Assembly (NCBI GenBank): GCA_964453995.1
Contig: CAYVQC010000003.1
Location: forward strand, 1-64,000
Length of the DNA stretch: 64,000 bases
Direction of reading: 5' to 3'
From: SKVR01 sp964453995
Lineage (GTDB): Bacteria > Bacteroidota > Bacteroidia > Bacteroidales > UBA7960
Shown here: in pieces, positions 1 through 8,169 of the stretch
Layout of the letters: every line of letters begins with the position of its first letter
Numbering within the stretch: position 1 is the first letter of the stretch
Translations under genes and position numbers: made by a program
Notes under the pieces: model-generated
The model's input: the letters and a program-made list of their open reading frames with translations, nothing else
Databases searched by the model: none
What the model was told of the DNA's origin: nothing

Positions 1-73
1 CCCTTCAAGGGGGTTAGGGGGTCTGGATATGAAGCCGATCCGGTCAAGTCTGCGCGACAGCAGAATTAGGAAA

Positions 74-97
74 TTCCAACTTCCGAAGGAATTGGAA
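74..97. other. Compact hairpin downstream of the metallophosphoesterase
   Basis: TTCCAA at 74-79 pairs with TTGGAA at 92-97, and TTCC at 81-84 pairs with GGAA at 88-91, leaving one bulged base and a three-base loop. It lies about 90 bases past the stop codon of the minus-strand gene at 187-1434. There is no U-run on either side, so it is not a convincing intrinsic terminator. The rest of 1-186 shows no gene. Confidence 0.35.
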
Positions 98-186
98 ACT
101 TCCGGGTGGAATTGAAGTGGCAGGGTCACTTTAAGTGGTTCCGACACAACCCATCAAAATTTACTTAGCGCTGGTTATGATTGTTA

Positions 187-1434
187 TTATTTCCCCCTTA
201 AAACCAGCACAGTAATCTCAGGCCGCATACCCATGCGACCAGGAAATCCAATAAAGCCAAAGCCCCGGTTTACATAGAGATATTGTCCATCCACCTCATA
301 CAATCCATACCAGTAAGGATACTTAATTGATACCGGGCTCCAGTTGAACCATGGAGTACGGATACCTGCCTGCATACCATGGGTATGCCCTGAAAGGGTG
401 AGGATGATATCGGTATCAGGCACTACTTCTTCGGTATAATGCGTAGGGTCGTGGGAAAGCAGTATCTGTAAAGGAAAATCCTTGTGGTTGCCCCGGGCTT
501 CTCCAAGGTCACCAAGCTGGTCAAAGGGTGGAAGCCCCCAGTTGTCGACTCCTATGATCATCAGTGAGTCTTGCCCTTTTACAACAAAGCGATGGCTGTT
601 GCGCAAGAGTTCAAATCCCATTGCGGCCTGTACATCCTCCAGTTGCTGAAGGTTGGCGGCTTTTTCTTCTATAGTGTACCAGCGCCTGTAGTCGCCCATA
701 TCATGGTTGCCAAGGATAGAGAACTTACCCAGGGGGGAATTGATGGATGCTATCAGATCAGCAAATTTTTCTGCTTCCACAGCTTCATTGTTTACCATAT
801 CACCAGTAAAAACCAGGATGTCGTGAGGGGTATTTTTAATTTTATTTAGCCCTCTCCTAACAGGACGTTTACGGGCAAAGCTTCCAAAATGAGTGTCAGA
901 AAACTGGATGATCCGAAGCCCTTCGAATGCCGGGGGCAGGTCAGCAATCTCTACTTCTACCTCTTTTACCTGGAAATTAAATCTGCCATAGACCATACCA
1001 TACAACACCCATCCAAACATAAATACCGATAAGGCAAAACCAGCAACAAGCAATACAGGTACTGATTTGGTTCTCCTCTCTTTCTTATCATGGCTGGCAA
1101 TAAGGCTGATAAGATACCTTACCAACAGAAACAGATCGTGCAACAGGTTGAAAATTAAAAAAACGATCTTTGGCAAAAAGATCAGCATAAAAGCCCCTGT
1201 GATATAAAAATAACTGCGGTACTGCACATAATCAGGCCAGTTGCTGTTGCGGATGATCAGGGCCCATACAAGGGAAAAAACCAAAAAACCAATATCCATG
1301 ATCCAATAGCCCCAGGCAATAGCCTTTTTGTATTGTAGAAAAGGCTTATGTCTAAGGATTTTTCTGATTCCGTAAAAGCCATACAGATCCAGGGCAAGGA
1401 TGAACAAGACAATAAAAATCAAATTGAGGATCAT
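187..1434 (-). CDS. Membrane-anchored metallophosphoesterase (YkuE-like)
   Basis: This is a calcineurin-like phosphoesterase of 415 residues. The N-terminal 150 residues hold about four or five hydrophobic segments (roughly 2-22, 40-60, 75-98, 103-113, 127-149). The catalytic domain follows, with metal-ligand motifs in family order: D180-x-H182, GD at 211-212, GNHD at 242-245, a His in LSHDP near 331, and GHTH near 350. All metal ligands expected for a di-metal centre are present. In relatives such as Bacillus YkuE the domain acts outside the membrane on phosphate esters, but the substrate cannot be read from sequence. It starts just downstream of the histidine kinase gene on the same strand, separated by 117 bases, so it may be the last gene of that operon or independent. 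Confidence 0.9.
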   Translation of the reverse strand: MILNLIFIVLFILALDLYGFYGIRKILRHKPFLQYKKAIAWGYWIMDIGFLVFSLVWALIIRNSNWPDYVQYRSYFYITGAFMLIFLPKIVFLIFNLLHDLFLLVRYLISLIASHDKKERRTKSVPVLLVAGFALSVFMFGWVLYGMVYGRFNFQVKEVEVEIADLPPAFEGLRIIQFSDTHFGSFARKRPVRRGLNKIKNTPHDILVFTGDMVNNEAVEAEKFADLIASINSPLGKFSILGNHDMGDYRRWYTIEEKAANLQQLEDVQAAMGFELLRNSHRFVVKGQDSLMIIGVDNWGLPPFDQLGDLGEARGNHKDFPLQILLSHDPTHYTEEVVPDTDIILTLSGHTHGMQAGIRTPWFNWSPVSIKYPYWYGLYEVDGQYLYVNRGFGFIGFPGRMGMRPEITVLVLRGK

Positions 1435-1551
1435 ACAATCAATACCTATTAAATGAAAAGATAGCTGTAAACTAAATCACTAAACCGCCAAAAACTCAAA
1501 TGGTTCGCAAAGAGTACATTTTCAGTGATTCTTATTCCCAGGGCCGCCTGA

Positions 1552-3057
1552 TTATTTTTGGTATAGCGGCAGTTTTACGATGAATTCGGCTCCACCACCT
1601 TTGCGGTCAACCACTTCAATGGTTCCAAGGTGTTTTTCGATAATACTTCTGGAGATGGCCAGCCCGATGCCCAGGCCAAAATCTCCCCCTGCAGTTTTGG
1701 TAGTAAAGCTGGAATCGAAGATTTTCTTTTTGATCTTGTCTGGTACTCCCGGTCCGTCATCGGCAATGGATACCACCACCCAGCCATTCTCCTGATCTGC
1801 TGAGCAGGTAATAAGCAAATTACCCTTATCTTTCATGGCATCGCAGGCATTGATGATGATATTGGTCCATACCTGGTTGAGTTCTCCTACAAAACATTCC
1901 ACCGGGCAGGAATCTTCCATGTGGGTAACAACTTTTACATCTTTGAGCCTGTTACCAATAATCTGGAGCGTTTCTTTGATCCCCTCAGAAATATCAACCA
2001 CTTCAGGGTCTTTACCCCCTTGACGCGAATAACTCTTCAGACTTTTCACAAGATATTCTATCCGGGCGGTAGAAAGCCTGATCCCGTTGAGAAACACCCC
2101 CGACTGGTATGCGTCGATAAGCAATTGCAGGAGCTGGTCATTTTTAGAAGATCTCAGAAAAGGTTTGATCTTTTCAAACACTGCAGCGTTCATTTCGGCC
2201 AGTATTCTCAGGATTGAGCGGGAAGTGCCGGGTAACTCCCGGGCAAGTTCCTTCATGCGGTTTCTTTGGGCTGCAGTATCGGCAAAGGTCCGCTCCATGC
2301 CGGCTTCGAAGAAAAACCTTACCAAACCTGTATCAGGCAGTGCTGAAGCCCTTTCAGCCATAACAGGAAGGTTTACTGAGAGATATTCCACTGATCGCAG
2401 CAATGCCGAAGCCGGATTATTAATCTCGTGTGCCAGCCCGGAAGTGAGCTCACCCAATGTAGCCATCTTTTCCTGTGAAATAAGAGCATTGCGTGTGCGT
2501 TCCAATTCCCGGATGGTATGCTTTAACTGATTTCGCTCTTCCTGCAACTGCTTAGTAAGGCTTGCCACCTCCACATGCAGCATAACGACTTTACGGTAAC
2601 GATCTGCCAGGTTGGAAAAGATAAGCCCCTGCAAGGTGCGGCTGATCTCAGGGTATTTATTCATAAATACCTCAAAACTTTGATGGTCAAGGCTCAGTGT
2701 TACCACTTTTGTGGTGGCATTGGCAGTAGTAAAAACGGGTTCACCCGTCTGGAAAGAAAGCAGGCCAATAAAATCTCCGGGGCCGTGCATCCCAATACGT
2801 GATTGTACATCCTCCCCTTCCTTTACCTGTGCCACATAGCCTTCTAGAATAATATAAAGCTTGTCATTAAATTCTCCTTCCCTGAGCATGGACTCCCCTT
2901 CAGCAAAAGATTTTCTCAGGTTGGTAAGCAATTCGGATTGAGGAATATTTTCTTTGATAGCTTCAACAAATGAAGCCTTGTCATAGATAGGCCGTGCAGT
3001 GGCACCGATTACATTGGGCCTTTGATTTTTTGATGCGTGACGCCTGGTTTTCGACAT
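1552..3057 (-). CDS. Cyclic-nucleotide-binding-domain sensor histidine kinase
   Basis: This 501-residue protein carries a CRP-type cyclic-nucleotide-binding fold at about residues 40-155, a short coiled coil at 165-200, and a histidine kinase core. The H-box is AHEINNP with H210. The ATPase domain has an N-box (NIIINACDAM), a G1 box (DDGPGVP), an F-box region (FTTK) and a G2 box (GLGIGLAIS). There is no membrane segment, so it is cytoplasmic and probably senses an internal ligand. Its start lies 14 bases past the stop of the response regulator at 3072-3560, and the two are a plausible cognate pair. Related soluble kinases with this input domain are known, but whether this one binds cAMP, another nucleotide or nothing cannot be told from sequence. 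Confidence 0.9.
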   Translation of the reverse strand: MSKTRRHASKNQRPNVIGATARPIYDKASFVEAIKENIPQSELLTNLRKSFAEGESMLREGEFNDKLYIILEGYVAQVKEGEDVQSRIGMHGPGDFIGLLSFQTGEPVFTTANATTKVVTLSLDHQSFEVFMNKYPEISRTLQGLIFSNLADRYRKVVMLHVEVASLTKQLQEERNQLKHTIRELERTRNALISQEKMATLGELTSGLAHEINNPASALLRSVEYLSVNLPVMAERASALPDTGLVRFFFEAGMERTFADTAAQRNRMKELARELPGTSRSILRILAEMNAAVFEKIKPFLRSSKNDQLLQLLIDAYQSGVFLNGIRLSTARIEYLVKSLKSYSRQGGKDPEVVDISEGIKETLQIIGNRLKDVKVVTHMEDSCPVECFVGELNQVWTNIIINACDAMKDKGNLLITCSADQENGWVVVSIADDGPGVPDKIKKKIFDSSFTTKTAGGDFGLGIGLAISRSIIEKHLGTIEVVDRKGGGAEFIVKLPLYQK

Positions 3058-3071
3058 GGTAATCCTGGTTT

Positions 3072-3560
3072 TTAAAGGTATCCCTGCGAACGGATGGCTT
3101 CATTGAGTCTTTCCTGATTGAGTACCGCCATAAACTTCAGCAGGTCTTCACCTTCCCTGATCACGTATTCAGTAAGCTGATCTTTAACGACCTGCATCAG
3201 TTTGCCCGGATCCCAGGGTTTGGCGATATAGTGATTCAACCGGGCTTTGTTGACCGCCTGTATGGTATCTTCCAGTCCGGCCTGACCGGTGATGAGAACT
3301 TTGCGGGTATCTTTGGTGAACGCGTCAGCCTGCATCTCAATAAGAAGATCGATACCCTTGTCGCCCGGCATAATATGATCGCACAGGGCAAGGCCTATCT
3401 TATTCCCCTCTTTTTTGATCTCTTTGATCAAATCCCTTGCTTCATCCGCGCTGTGGGCAATTTCGATGGGAAACACTTCTTCCAGATCAGCCAGATCGCG
3501 TACCATCACATCCAGTACCTGGGGTTCGTCTTCTACGCAGATAATATAAATATCAGACAT
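3072..3560 (-). CDS. Single-domain response regulator
   Basis: This 162-residue protein has a receiver domain at residues 4-125 with the acidic pair E10/D11, phospho-acceptor D61 (in LALCDHIMPG), T91 (LITG) and K114 (YIAKPW). About 35 helical residues follow, with no recognisable DNA-binding or enzymatic output domain. It lies between the SLC13 transporter gene (15-base gap) and the cNMP-domain kinase (14-base gap), which makes it the likely partner of that kinase. The output is probably by protein-protein contact. All phosphorylation-site residues are present, so it should be a functional receiver. Confidence 0.9.
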   Translation of the reverse strand: MSDIYIICVEDEPQVLDVMVRDLADLEEVFPIEIAHSADEARDLIKEIKKEGNKIGLALCDHIMPGDKGIDLLIEMQADAFTKDTRKVLITGQAGLEDTIQAVNKARLNHYIAKPWDPGKLMQVVKDQLTEYVIREGEDLLKFMAVLNQERLNEAIRSQGYL

Positions 3561-3575
3561 AAAACTGTTTTTTTA

Positions 3576-5204
3576 TTACACAATTAACGGCCAGTATAGT
3601 ATGGCTAAAGCCAAAGCAATCATAATCCCTACAATGCCTACTACAATTCCAACCTTTACCATATCGGCAGTTTTGATGAAACCCGTACTCATGGCAATGG
3701 CATTGGGAGGCGTAGAAATAGGCAGCAGCATAGCCATATTACAGGCGGCACCAATAACCAGGCTTGTAATTACCAGGCTAAATCCTTCGCCGGCAATACC
3801 GGCGGTACCCATGCTCACGGCAAGTGGCACCAGCAATGTGGCAGTAACGGTATTGGAAAGGAAATTGGACAGCATTAGTGCTACCAATCCAAAAACCAGT
3901 AATAGTGCTATTTGTGGCAACATATCCCAGCTGATACTGGACACCAGCCACATGGCCAAACCGGTATTTTCCATGCTGATGCCCAGTGAAATTCCACCTG
4001 CCACCAACCACAACACTTCCCAGGGCAATGCCCTGATATCATCTTTGCTCAACACACTGGTAACAGTAAGGGCCACGATGGGAATAAAAGCGATCATACC
4101 GCTGGGTATTCCATGACTGGCCTCAGTAAACCACAACAAGACGGTAACGGCAAAAACCACATACAGGGTAATAGCTTTTGCACTTTTATTAAAACGGCTT
4201 TCAAGGGTAAGCTTAAAACGCTTAAGGGCTGGTGGAAATAAAAACCTCATGGTGAGCCAGGCAAGGAAGAGCAATCCCAGGGTAAGGGGTAACATGATTG
4301 CTACCCAACTGCCAAAAGCAATGGAGAATCCCTGTTGTTGCAAATTGGCAATGACAATGGCATTGGGGGGTGTACCGATAGGTGTGGCCATACCACCTAT
4401 ATTGGCGGCAATGGGAATGCTAAGGGTAAGCATAATGCGGAATTTATCCTCCTTGCTGATCTGGGCTGCTATGGGAATGGCCACGGTCATCATCATTGCC
4501 GTAGTAGCAGTATTGCTCATAAAGGCAGAAAGAGAAGCGGTTACCAGCATCAATCCCAACACAATAAACATTGGCTTTTCGCCAAAAGGTTTGAGCAACA
4601 CATTGGTAAGGTTTTTATCCAGATTGTATTTAACAGAAGCCGCAGCAAGGATAAAACCTCCCAGGAAAAGGATGATAATGGGACTGGCAAGGGTACCAAA
4701 AAAACGGGTGTAAGATACCGGCTCGTATCCCACCAGCTTGTGTTCTGTGTTGCTTATCACCTTGGTATCTGCCGTGATCATGGCACTTTCAATCCTGACC
4801 ATCTCACCCCGTTCCACCACATTCACCTCAGTGGGAATATAATTTTGCGAATTGTCAATCACGAGCACCTGGTTCTCATCCACTGCCGTTTGAGGCACCA
4901 TCCACGTACCATCAGGTTGCGATACAACAGAAGATGAGGGCAAACTGGCACCAGAATAGATCAAACCCTGCTGGCTTAACAAAACAACCTGCAGAAAGAT
5001 TACCAACATTGAAGTGGAATAGATGGGCAGAGTTTCAAAAATCCAGAATACAGCGGCAAGAAGAAATATACCCAGGGCCAGATGCCCTGCAAAAGACAAT
5101 CCGCTGAAATTTATGAGCAGGGGGATGCTGAATCCGATAATTCCCAATAAAAGTCCTGTGATTTTTTTTGTTTGTCCGGAGGTATGGGGTTTGTTCTTTT
5201 GCAT
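3576..5204 (-). CDS. SLC13/DASS-family sodium-anion symporter with an inserted hydrophilic domain
   Basis: This is a polytopic transporter of 542 residues in the divalent anion:sodium symporter family (dicarboxylate, sulfate or phosphate as substrate). It has two SNT-type binding-site motifs in the expected inverted repeats: SNTATT in the first half and SNTVTATLLVP in the second. About 90 hydrophilic, beta-rich residues (roughly 77-168) interrupt the membrane segments near the N-terminus, where family members usually have a short loop before the LxSPIIxLFLGGF segment. The gene follows the TonB-domain gene by 5 bases and precedes the response regulator and kinase, so transporter and two-component system are probably co-transcribed. 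The substrate is not determinable from sequence. Confidence 0.88.
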   Translation of the reverse strand: MQKNKPHTSGQTKKITGLLLGIIGFSIPLLINFSGLSFAGHLALGIFLLAAVFWIFETLPIYSTSMLVIFLQVVLLSQQGLIYSGASLPSSSVVSQPDGTWMVPQTAVDENQVLVIDNSQNYIPTEVNVVERGEMVRIESAMITADTKVISNTEHKLVGYEPVSYTRFFGTLASPIIILFLGGFILAAASVKYNLDKNLTNVLLKPFGEKPMFIVLGLMLVTASLSAFMSNTATTAMMMTVAIPIAAQISKEDKFRIMLTLSIPIAANIGGMATPIGTPPNAIVIANLQQQGFSIAFGSWVAIMLPLTLGLLFLAWLTMRFLFPPALKRFKLTLESRFNKSAKAITLYVVFAVTVLLWFTEASHGIPSGMIAFIPIVALTVTSVLSKDDIRALPWEVLWLVAGGISLGISMENTGLAMWLVSSISWDMLPQIALLLVFGLVALMLSNFLSNTVTATLLVPLAVSMGTAGIAGEGFSLVITSLVIGAACNMAMLLPISTPPNAIAMSTGFIKTADMVKVGIVVGIVGIMIALALAILYWPLIV

Positions 5205-5209
5205 AGGGA

Positions 5210-5734
5210 TTACTGATATTTGAGCTTAAAGCGAATAGGCAGGGTCATGGATACCCTTACAGGAGTGCCGGCTATTTTACCGGGGGTAGCCGGTGGGAAA
5301 TCTGTAAAAACACCCAAAACTTCTTCGTCGCAACCAAAACCCAAAGAGCGAATAATGCGTGGAGAGGTAACAGTACCATCTTTTTCCACAATAAAGTTGA
5401 CCAATACTACTCCCTCAATATTGTTTTGAATTGCTGCTTCGGGATATTCCACCAGGCTTTCCACGTAACTTTTTATACTGTTGGGGTACTCAAAAATGGG
5501 AAATTCATCCACCAGGAAATATACCCTGTTTTCATTGATTACTTGGTCTTCATCAATAGTAAATTCATCACTGTTGAAACTCAGCACCTGCGATCCATTG
5601 ATCACCACAATTTCTTTTCCCCCGCACTGTGCTGAAGAATGCGAACCCAGAAAAGTTAAAAATACCAATAACAATGAAACAAAAGAGGTTCTCCATCCTG
5701 TTATTCCCGGTGCAACTGACTGTGACATGATCAA
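5210..5734 (-). CDS. TonB C-terminal-domain protein
   Basis: This 174-residue protein has a Sec signal or membrane anchor at residues 14-36 ending near SHSSA, followed by a small linker and a TonB C-terminal domain at about 85-172. Domain hallmarks include the YPEAAIQNNIEGVVLVNFIV stretch and a final LPIRFKL strand. It lacks the long Pro-rich spacer of classical TonB, so it may be a periplasmic TonB-like protein rather than an energy transducer. It is the first gene of the operon with the SLC13 transporter, response regulator and kinase. A second methionine at residue 3 is an alternative start. A promoter matching the Bacteroidota consensus lies 58-92 bases upstream. Confidence 0.8.
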   Translation of the reverse strand: MIMSQSVAPGITGWRTSFVSLLLVFLTFLGSHSSAQCGGKEIVVINGSQVLSFNSDEFTIDEDQVINENRVYFLVDEFPIFEYPNSIKSYVESLVEYPEAAIQNNIEGVVLVNFIVEKDGTVTSPRIIRSLGFGCDEEVLGVFTDFPPATPGKIAGTPVRVSMTLPIRFKLKYQ

Positions 5735-5791
5735 GGGAGTACTTTATTGGGATTATGTGGGTTTGAAAATCTTTCCGGTTCAAATGCAATG

Positions 5792-5826
5792 CAAAATTAG
5801 CAATTATTACCATGAGGTGACGCAAA
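5792..5826 (-). promoter_or_regulatory. Candidate promoter of the TonB/SLC13/two-component operon
   Basis: Read on the minus strand, there is a TTTG (-33 type) at 5826-5823, then 23 bases, then TAATTTTG at 5799-5792, an exact match to the Bacteroidota -7 consensus TAnnTTTG. It lies 58 bases upstream of the start codon at 5734. Confidence 0.55.
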
Positions 5827-6021
5827 AGCAGGGATTAATTTCGTGTGAAAAACTGTTGGTGGGATAAAAACCTGTATCTTAAAAAACACCGTTGTGAAAT
5901 GAAGACGAATGGATTTGCTTATGCACCATCGGTAAGTAAGAGACCCAGAATGCTGATCTGCATGTGAATGAATCAGGAAGAAGACGAAACCTAAGCACCA
6001 GGAAAACCAACAAATAAAAAA

Positions 6022-6047
6022 CCTCCAGGGTTATAAAACGCTGGAGG
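6022..6047 (-). terminator. Intrinsic terminator after the M56-TonB gene
   Basis: CCTCCAG at 6022-6028 pairs with CTGGAGG at 6041-6047 around a 12-base loop. On the minus strand the stem is followed by a run of six U residues. It lies about 25 bases past the stop codon of the gene ending at 6074. Confidence 0.75.
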
Positions 6048-6073
6048 CTTTTGAGAATAGCTGTCAGAATAGG

Positions 6074-7348
6074 TTAATCCAACACAAACCTTATAGGCAT
6101 ATTAAACTGTACCCTTACAGGGTGTCCCTCATGATAGCCGGGTTTCCAGCGGGGCATAGCCTCCACAACTTCCAGTGCTACTTTATCCAACTCATCGGAT
6201 ACACCCCGGAGTATCCTTACATCATTCACCTTGCCATCTATTTCTACAACAAAAGTAACAAATACAGTTCCCTGCACCTTTTCTTCCCTGGCCCTATCCG
6301 GGTAAGTAAGATTGTTCTGCAGGTACTTCATCAGTTCGCTGGTTCCACCAGGGAATTCAGGGTCCTGATCAACAATTGTGAATATCTCTCCTGAGTATTC
6401 CGGAGTTTCCTCCTGCTTGCTTTCTTCTACTTCGGTAAAAGTGGTTTCAGCAGGTTTGTCGCCCACTTCACATGACTGGATCATAAAAGCAGCAGCCACA
6501 AAGGGAAGTAGCAATAAGGTTTTGGCAAGCCATGGTCCGGCTTTCTGTTTTTGATTTTTTGTCATCATCATAAATCGTTTTTTAATCATTGAAACATTGA
6601 AGGGATTGGTAACAGGTGAAAGTTGTGCCCCCAGGGCAAAATCGAGAAGGGCACGCTGATAATCTGCAACATTGAATTTGCGCAGCACAAAACCATCAGC
6701 CTCAAATTCGTGCAGGGTTTGCAATTCATAGCGAAAAAAGTACCATGCCGGATGAAACCAAAAGAGTAAGCGCATTATTTCCAGGAAGATCACATCCCAT
6801 GAATGTTTTAGCCGGTAATGGGCCTGTTCGTGCAGGAGCACTTTATCGAAATGCTGTGATCCGTAAAGGTTGCCGGGAATAAAAATCCAGTGCAGAAATG
6901 AGAATGGGCTCTTTTCTTCCCTGAGTAGCACCAGGGAAACTCCCCCCCTTGATTCCACATGATTATTGCGGATGATAAGGTACAAATGGATCAAACGAAC
7001 AGCAAACCGAACCAGGAGAAACAGCATTACTCCAAAGGGTATCACAAACCACCAACTGATATCTCCCATCATCTCCATGAAACGTTCGCCAGGCTCTCTT
7101 ATGCCCGCCTGGGCTCCCACCACAAATTCAGGCAGCGTAAGAACAGCACCGGTCGTGATATCGGTAACTGGCAGACTTACCGGTATCTTTCCAAAAAAAG
7201 CCAGTGCCAGGGAAAGAAAAAAAGATGAAAGGATAAAAATCCTCTGGTATCGAACGTGAAGTTGTTTTCCTTTAAGTAAGGCATACCCTGCAGAAAAGAT
7301 AAGCAGGTAAACAGATGCACGAACCATAAAATTTATTATTGCTTCCAT
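6074..7348 (-). CDS. BlaR1-type M56 membrane metallopeptidase fused to a TonB C-terminal domain
   Basis: This is a sensor protease of the BlaR1/MecR1 group, 424 residues from the ATG at 7348. The reading frame is open to 7399, but 7348 fits the start of the first membrane helix. About four membrane segments frame an M56 zinc-protease motif, H173-E-x-x-H177 (LLHEQAHYRL), with a downstream HEFEAD glutamate motif. After the last membrane helix (near residue 285) comes an acidic linker and a TonB C-terminal domain at about 335-424 in place of the penicillin-sensing domain of BlaR1. The upstream neighbour is a BlaI-type repressor, the usual partner cleaved by this protease family. The signal sensed by the TonB domain is unknown. 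Such fusions recur in Bacteroidota. Confidence 0.88.
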   Translation of the reverse strand: MEAIINFMVRASVYLLIFSAGYALLKGKQLHVRYQRIFILSSFFLSLALAFFGKIPVSLPVTDITTGAVLTLPEFVVGAQAGIREPGERFMEMMGDISWWFVIPFGVMLFLLVRFAVRLIHLYLIIRNNHVESRGGVSLVLLREEKSPFSFLHWIFIPGNLYGSQHFDKVLLHEQAHYRLKHSWDVIFLEIMRLLFWFHPAWYFFRYELQTLHEFEADGFVLRKFNVADYQRALLDFALGAQLSPVTNPFNVSMIKKRFMMMTKNQKQKAGPWLAKTLLLLPFVAAAFMIQSCEVGDKPAETTFTEVEESKQEETPEYSGEIFTIVDQDPEFPGGTSELMKYLQNNLTYPDRAREEKVQGTVFVTFVVEIDGKVNDVRILRGVSDELDKVALEVVEAMPRWKPGYHEGHPVRVQFNMPIRFVLD

Positions 7349-7413
7349 AATGTTGTCATTTTGAGTGATGAGAATATGGATCCTAAAACCCCTGCACATT
7401 CATATCTCTTTCC

Positions 7414-7794
7414 CTACAAGGTTTCTTTTTGCTTGCGAATTTCTTCATCAATAATTTTTTTGAGTTCCTCAAGCTCGGCCACAGAAAGATTTTTCTCCCG
7501 GGAAAAGAAAGAGACCATCTGCCTTACGGAATTACCGAAATATCCCCGGAGCATTCCTCCAAATAACTGGCGGGTGTAAGTTTTTTTATCTATCAAAGGA
7601 TAATATTCGTGGGTTTTGCCAAAGGCACGATGCCCCACAAACCCTTTCTTTTCAAGGATGCGTACTATGGTACTTACAGTGGTATAGGCAGGTTTGGGCT
7701 CAGGAAACCGGTCGATAATATCTTTTACAAAACCCTGTTTCATCTCCCATAAAATATGCATAATCTGCTCTTCGGCTTTGGTGAGTTCTTTCAT
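7414..7794 (-). CDS. BlaI/MecI/CopY-family transcriptional repressor
   Basis: This 126-residue winged-helix repressor covers the whole family domain. The N-terminal motif ELTKAEEQIMHILWEMKQG and the recognition segment PAYTTVSTIVRILEKKGFV are typical of BlaI/MecI, and the C-terminal half is the dimerisation and protease-sensitive region. It starts at 7794 and is followed on the same strand by the M56-TonB protease gene with a 65-base gap, the classical repressor-sensor pairing. Its own promoter, at 7876-7906, contains two matching palindromes that are the obvious candidate operators, so autoregulation is likely. Confidence 0.93.
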   Translation of the reverse strand: MKELTKAEEQIMHILWEMKQGFVKDIIDRFPEPKPAYTTVSTIVRILEKKGFVGHRAFGKTHEYYPLIDKKTYTRQLFGGMLRGYFGNSVRQMVSFFSREKNLSVAELEELKKIIDEEIRKQKETL

Positions 7795-7875
7795 GATGGT
7801 ATTTTAGTATTTTACAAATAATAGTACAGATAATTGCTTTCAGCAAAACTTCCTTGGCTTTTGATTTTGCTGAAA

Positions 7876-7906
7876 CAAATGTAAAACTAATTTTTTAGTT
7901 TACCAA
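7876..7906 (-). promoter_or_regulatory. Promoter of the BlaI-type repressor / M56 operon
   Basis: On the minus strand a TTG at 7906-7904 is followed by a 20-base spacer and TACATTTG at 7883-7876, an exact match to TAnnTTTG. The spacer is filled almost exactly by the first operator palindrome (7884-7901), and the -33 element lies inside the second. Confidence 0.7.
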
Positions 7907-7920
7907 CTAATTTTTTAGTT
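7884..7920. promoter_or_regulatory. Two tandem palindromic operators, probable BlaI-type repressor sites
   Basis: AAACTA-ATTTTT-TAGTTT at 7884-7901 is a perfect inverted repeat with a 6-base spacer. AACTA-ATTTTT-TAGTT at 7905-7920 repeats it 20 bases further on, about two helical turns, which would place two repressor dimers on the same face. They overlap the repressor promoter. BlaI/MecI proteins are known to bind paired dyads at their own promoters, but assignment of this repressor to these sites is inference. Confidence 0.75.
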
Positions 7921-8169
7921 TTTTTGCTGATAAAAGAATTTTAAATGAGTTGTGTAGTTTTGCAAATGGAATATGGCAGTTTACACTGGTCAGTAAATCT
8001 AATTATTTGGTAATGCTCAGGCGGCAAAAGATAAGGAAGTAGTTATAAGCAATGGATATCAAAGCCGGGTTATTCCTTTATTGAATTCCCTTCCCACCTT
8101 GTTAATTTTTGTTACTTTAGCCGCCGAAAAAGTACAACAAAATTTATCAAAACATAAAACCCTAATTGT

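Larger units (their letters stand above)
5735..6073. other. Intergenic region: promoter for the TonB/SLC13 operon and terminator of the M56 gene
   Basis: This 339-base stretch holds no credible gene. It contains the promoter of the minus-strand operon at 5792-5826 and the terminator of the M56-TonB gene at 6022-6047. Nothing else stands out in 5830-6015. Confidence 0.6.
7795..8169. other. Divergent intergenic region between the BlaI-type gene and the acyl-CoA synthetase gene
   Basis: This 375-base region has no gene. It holds the repressor promoter and tandem operators at 7876-7920. On the plus strand a weak -7-like TACTTTAG at 8113-8120 (seven of eight positions) may serve the synthetase gene at 8170, without a well-placed -33 element. 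The stretch 7930-8090 shows nothing I can name. Confidence 0.5.
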
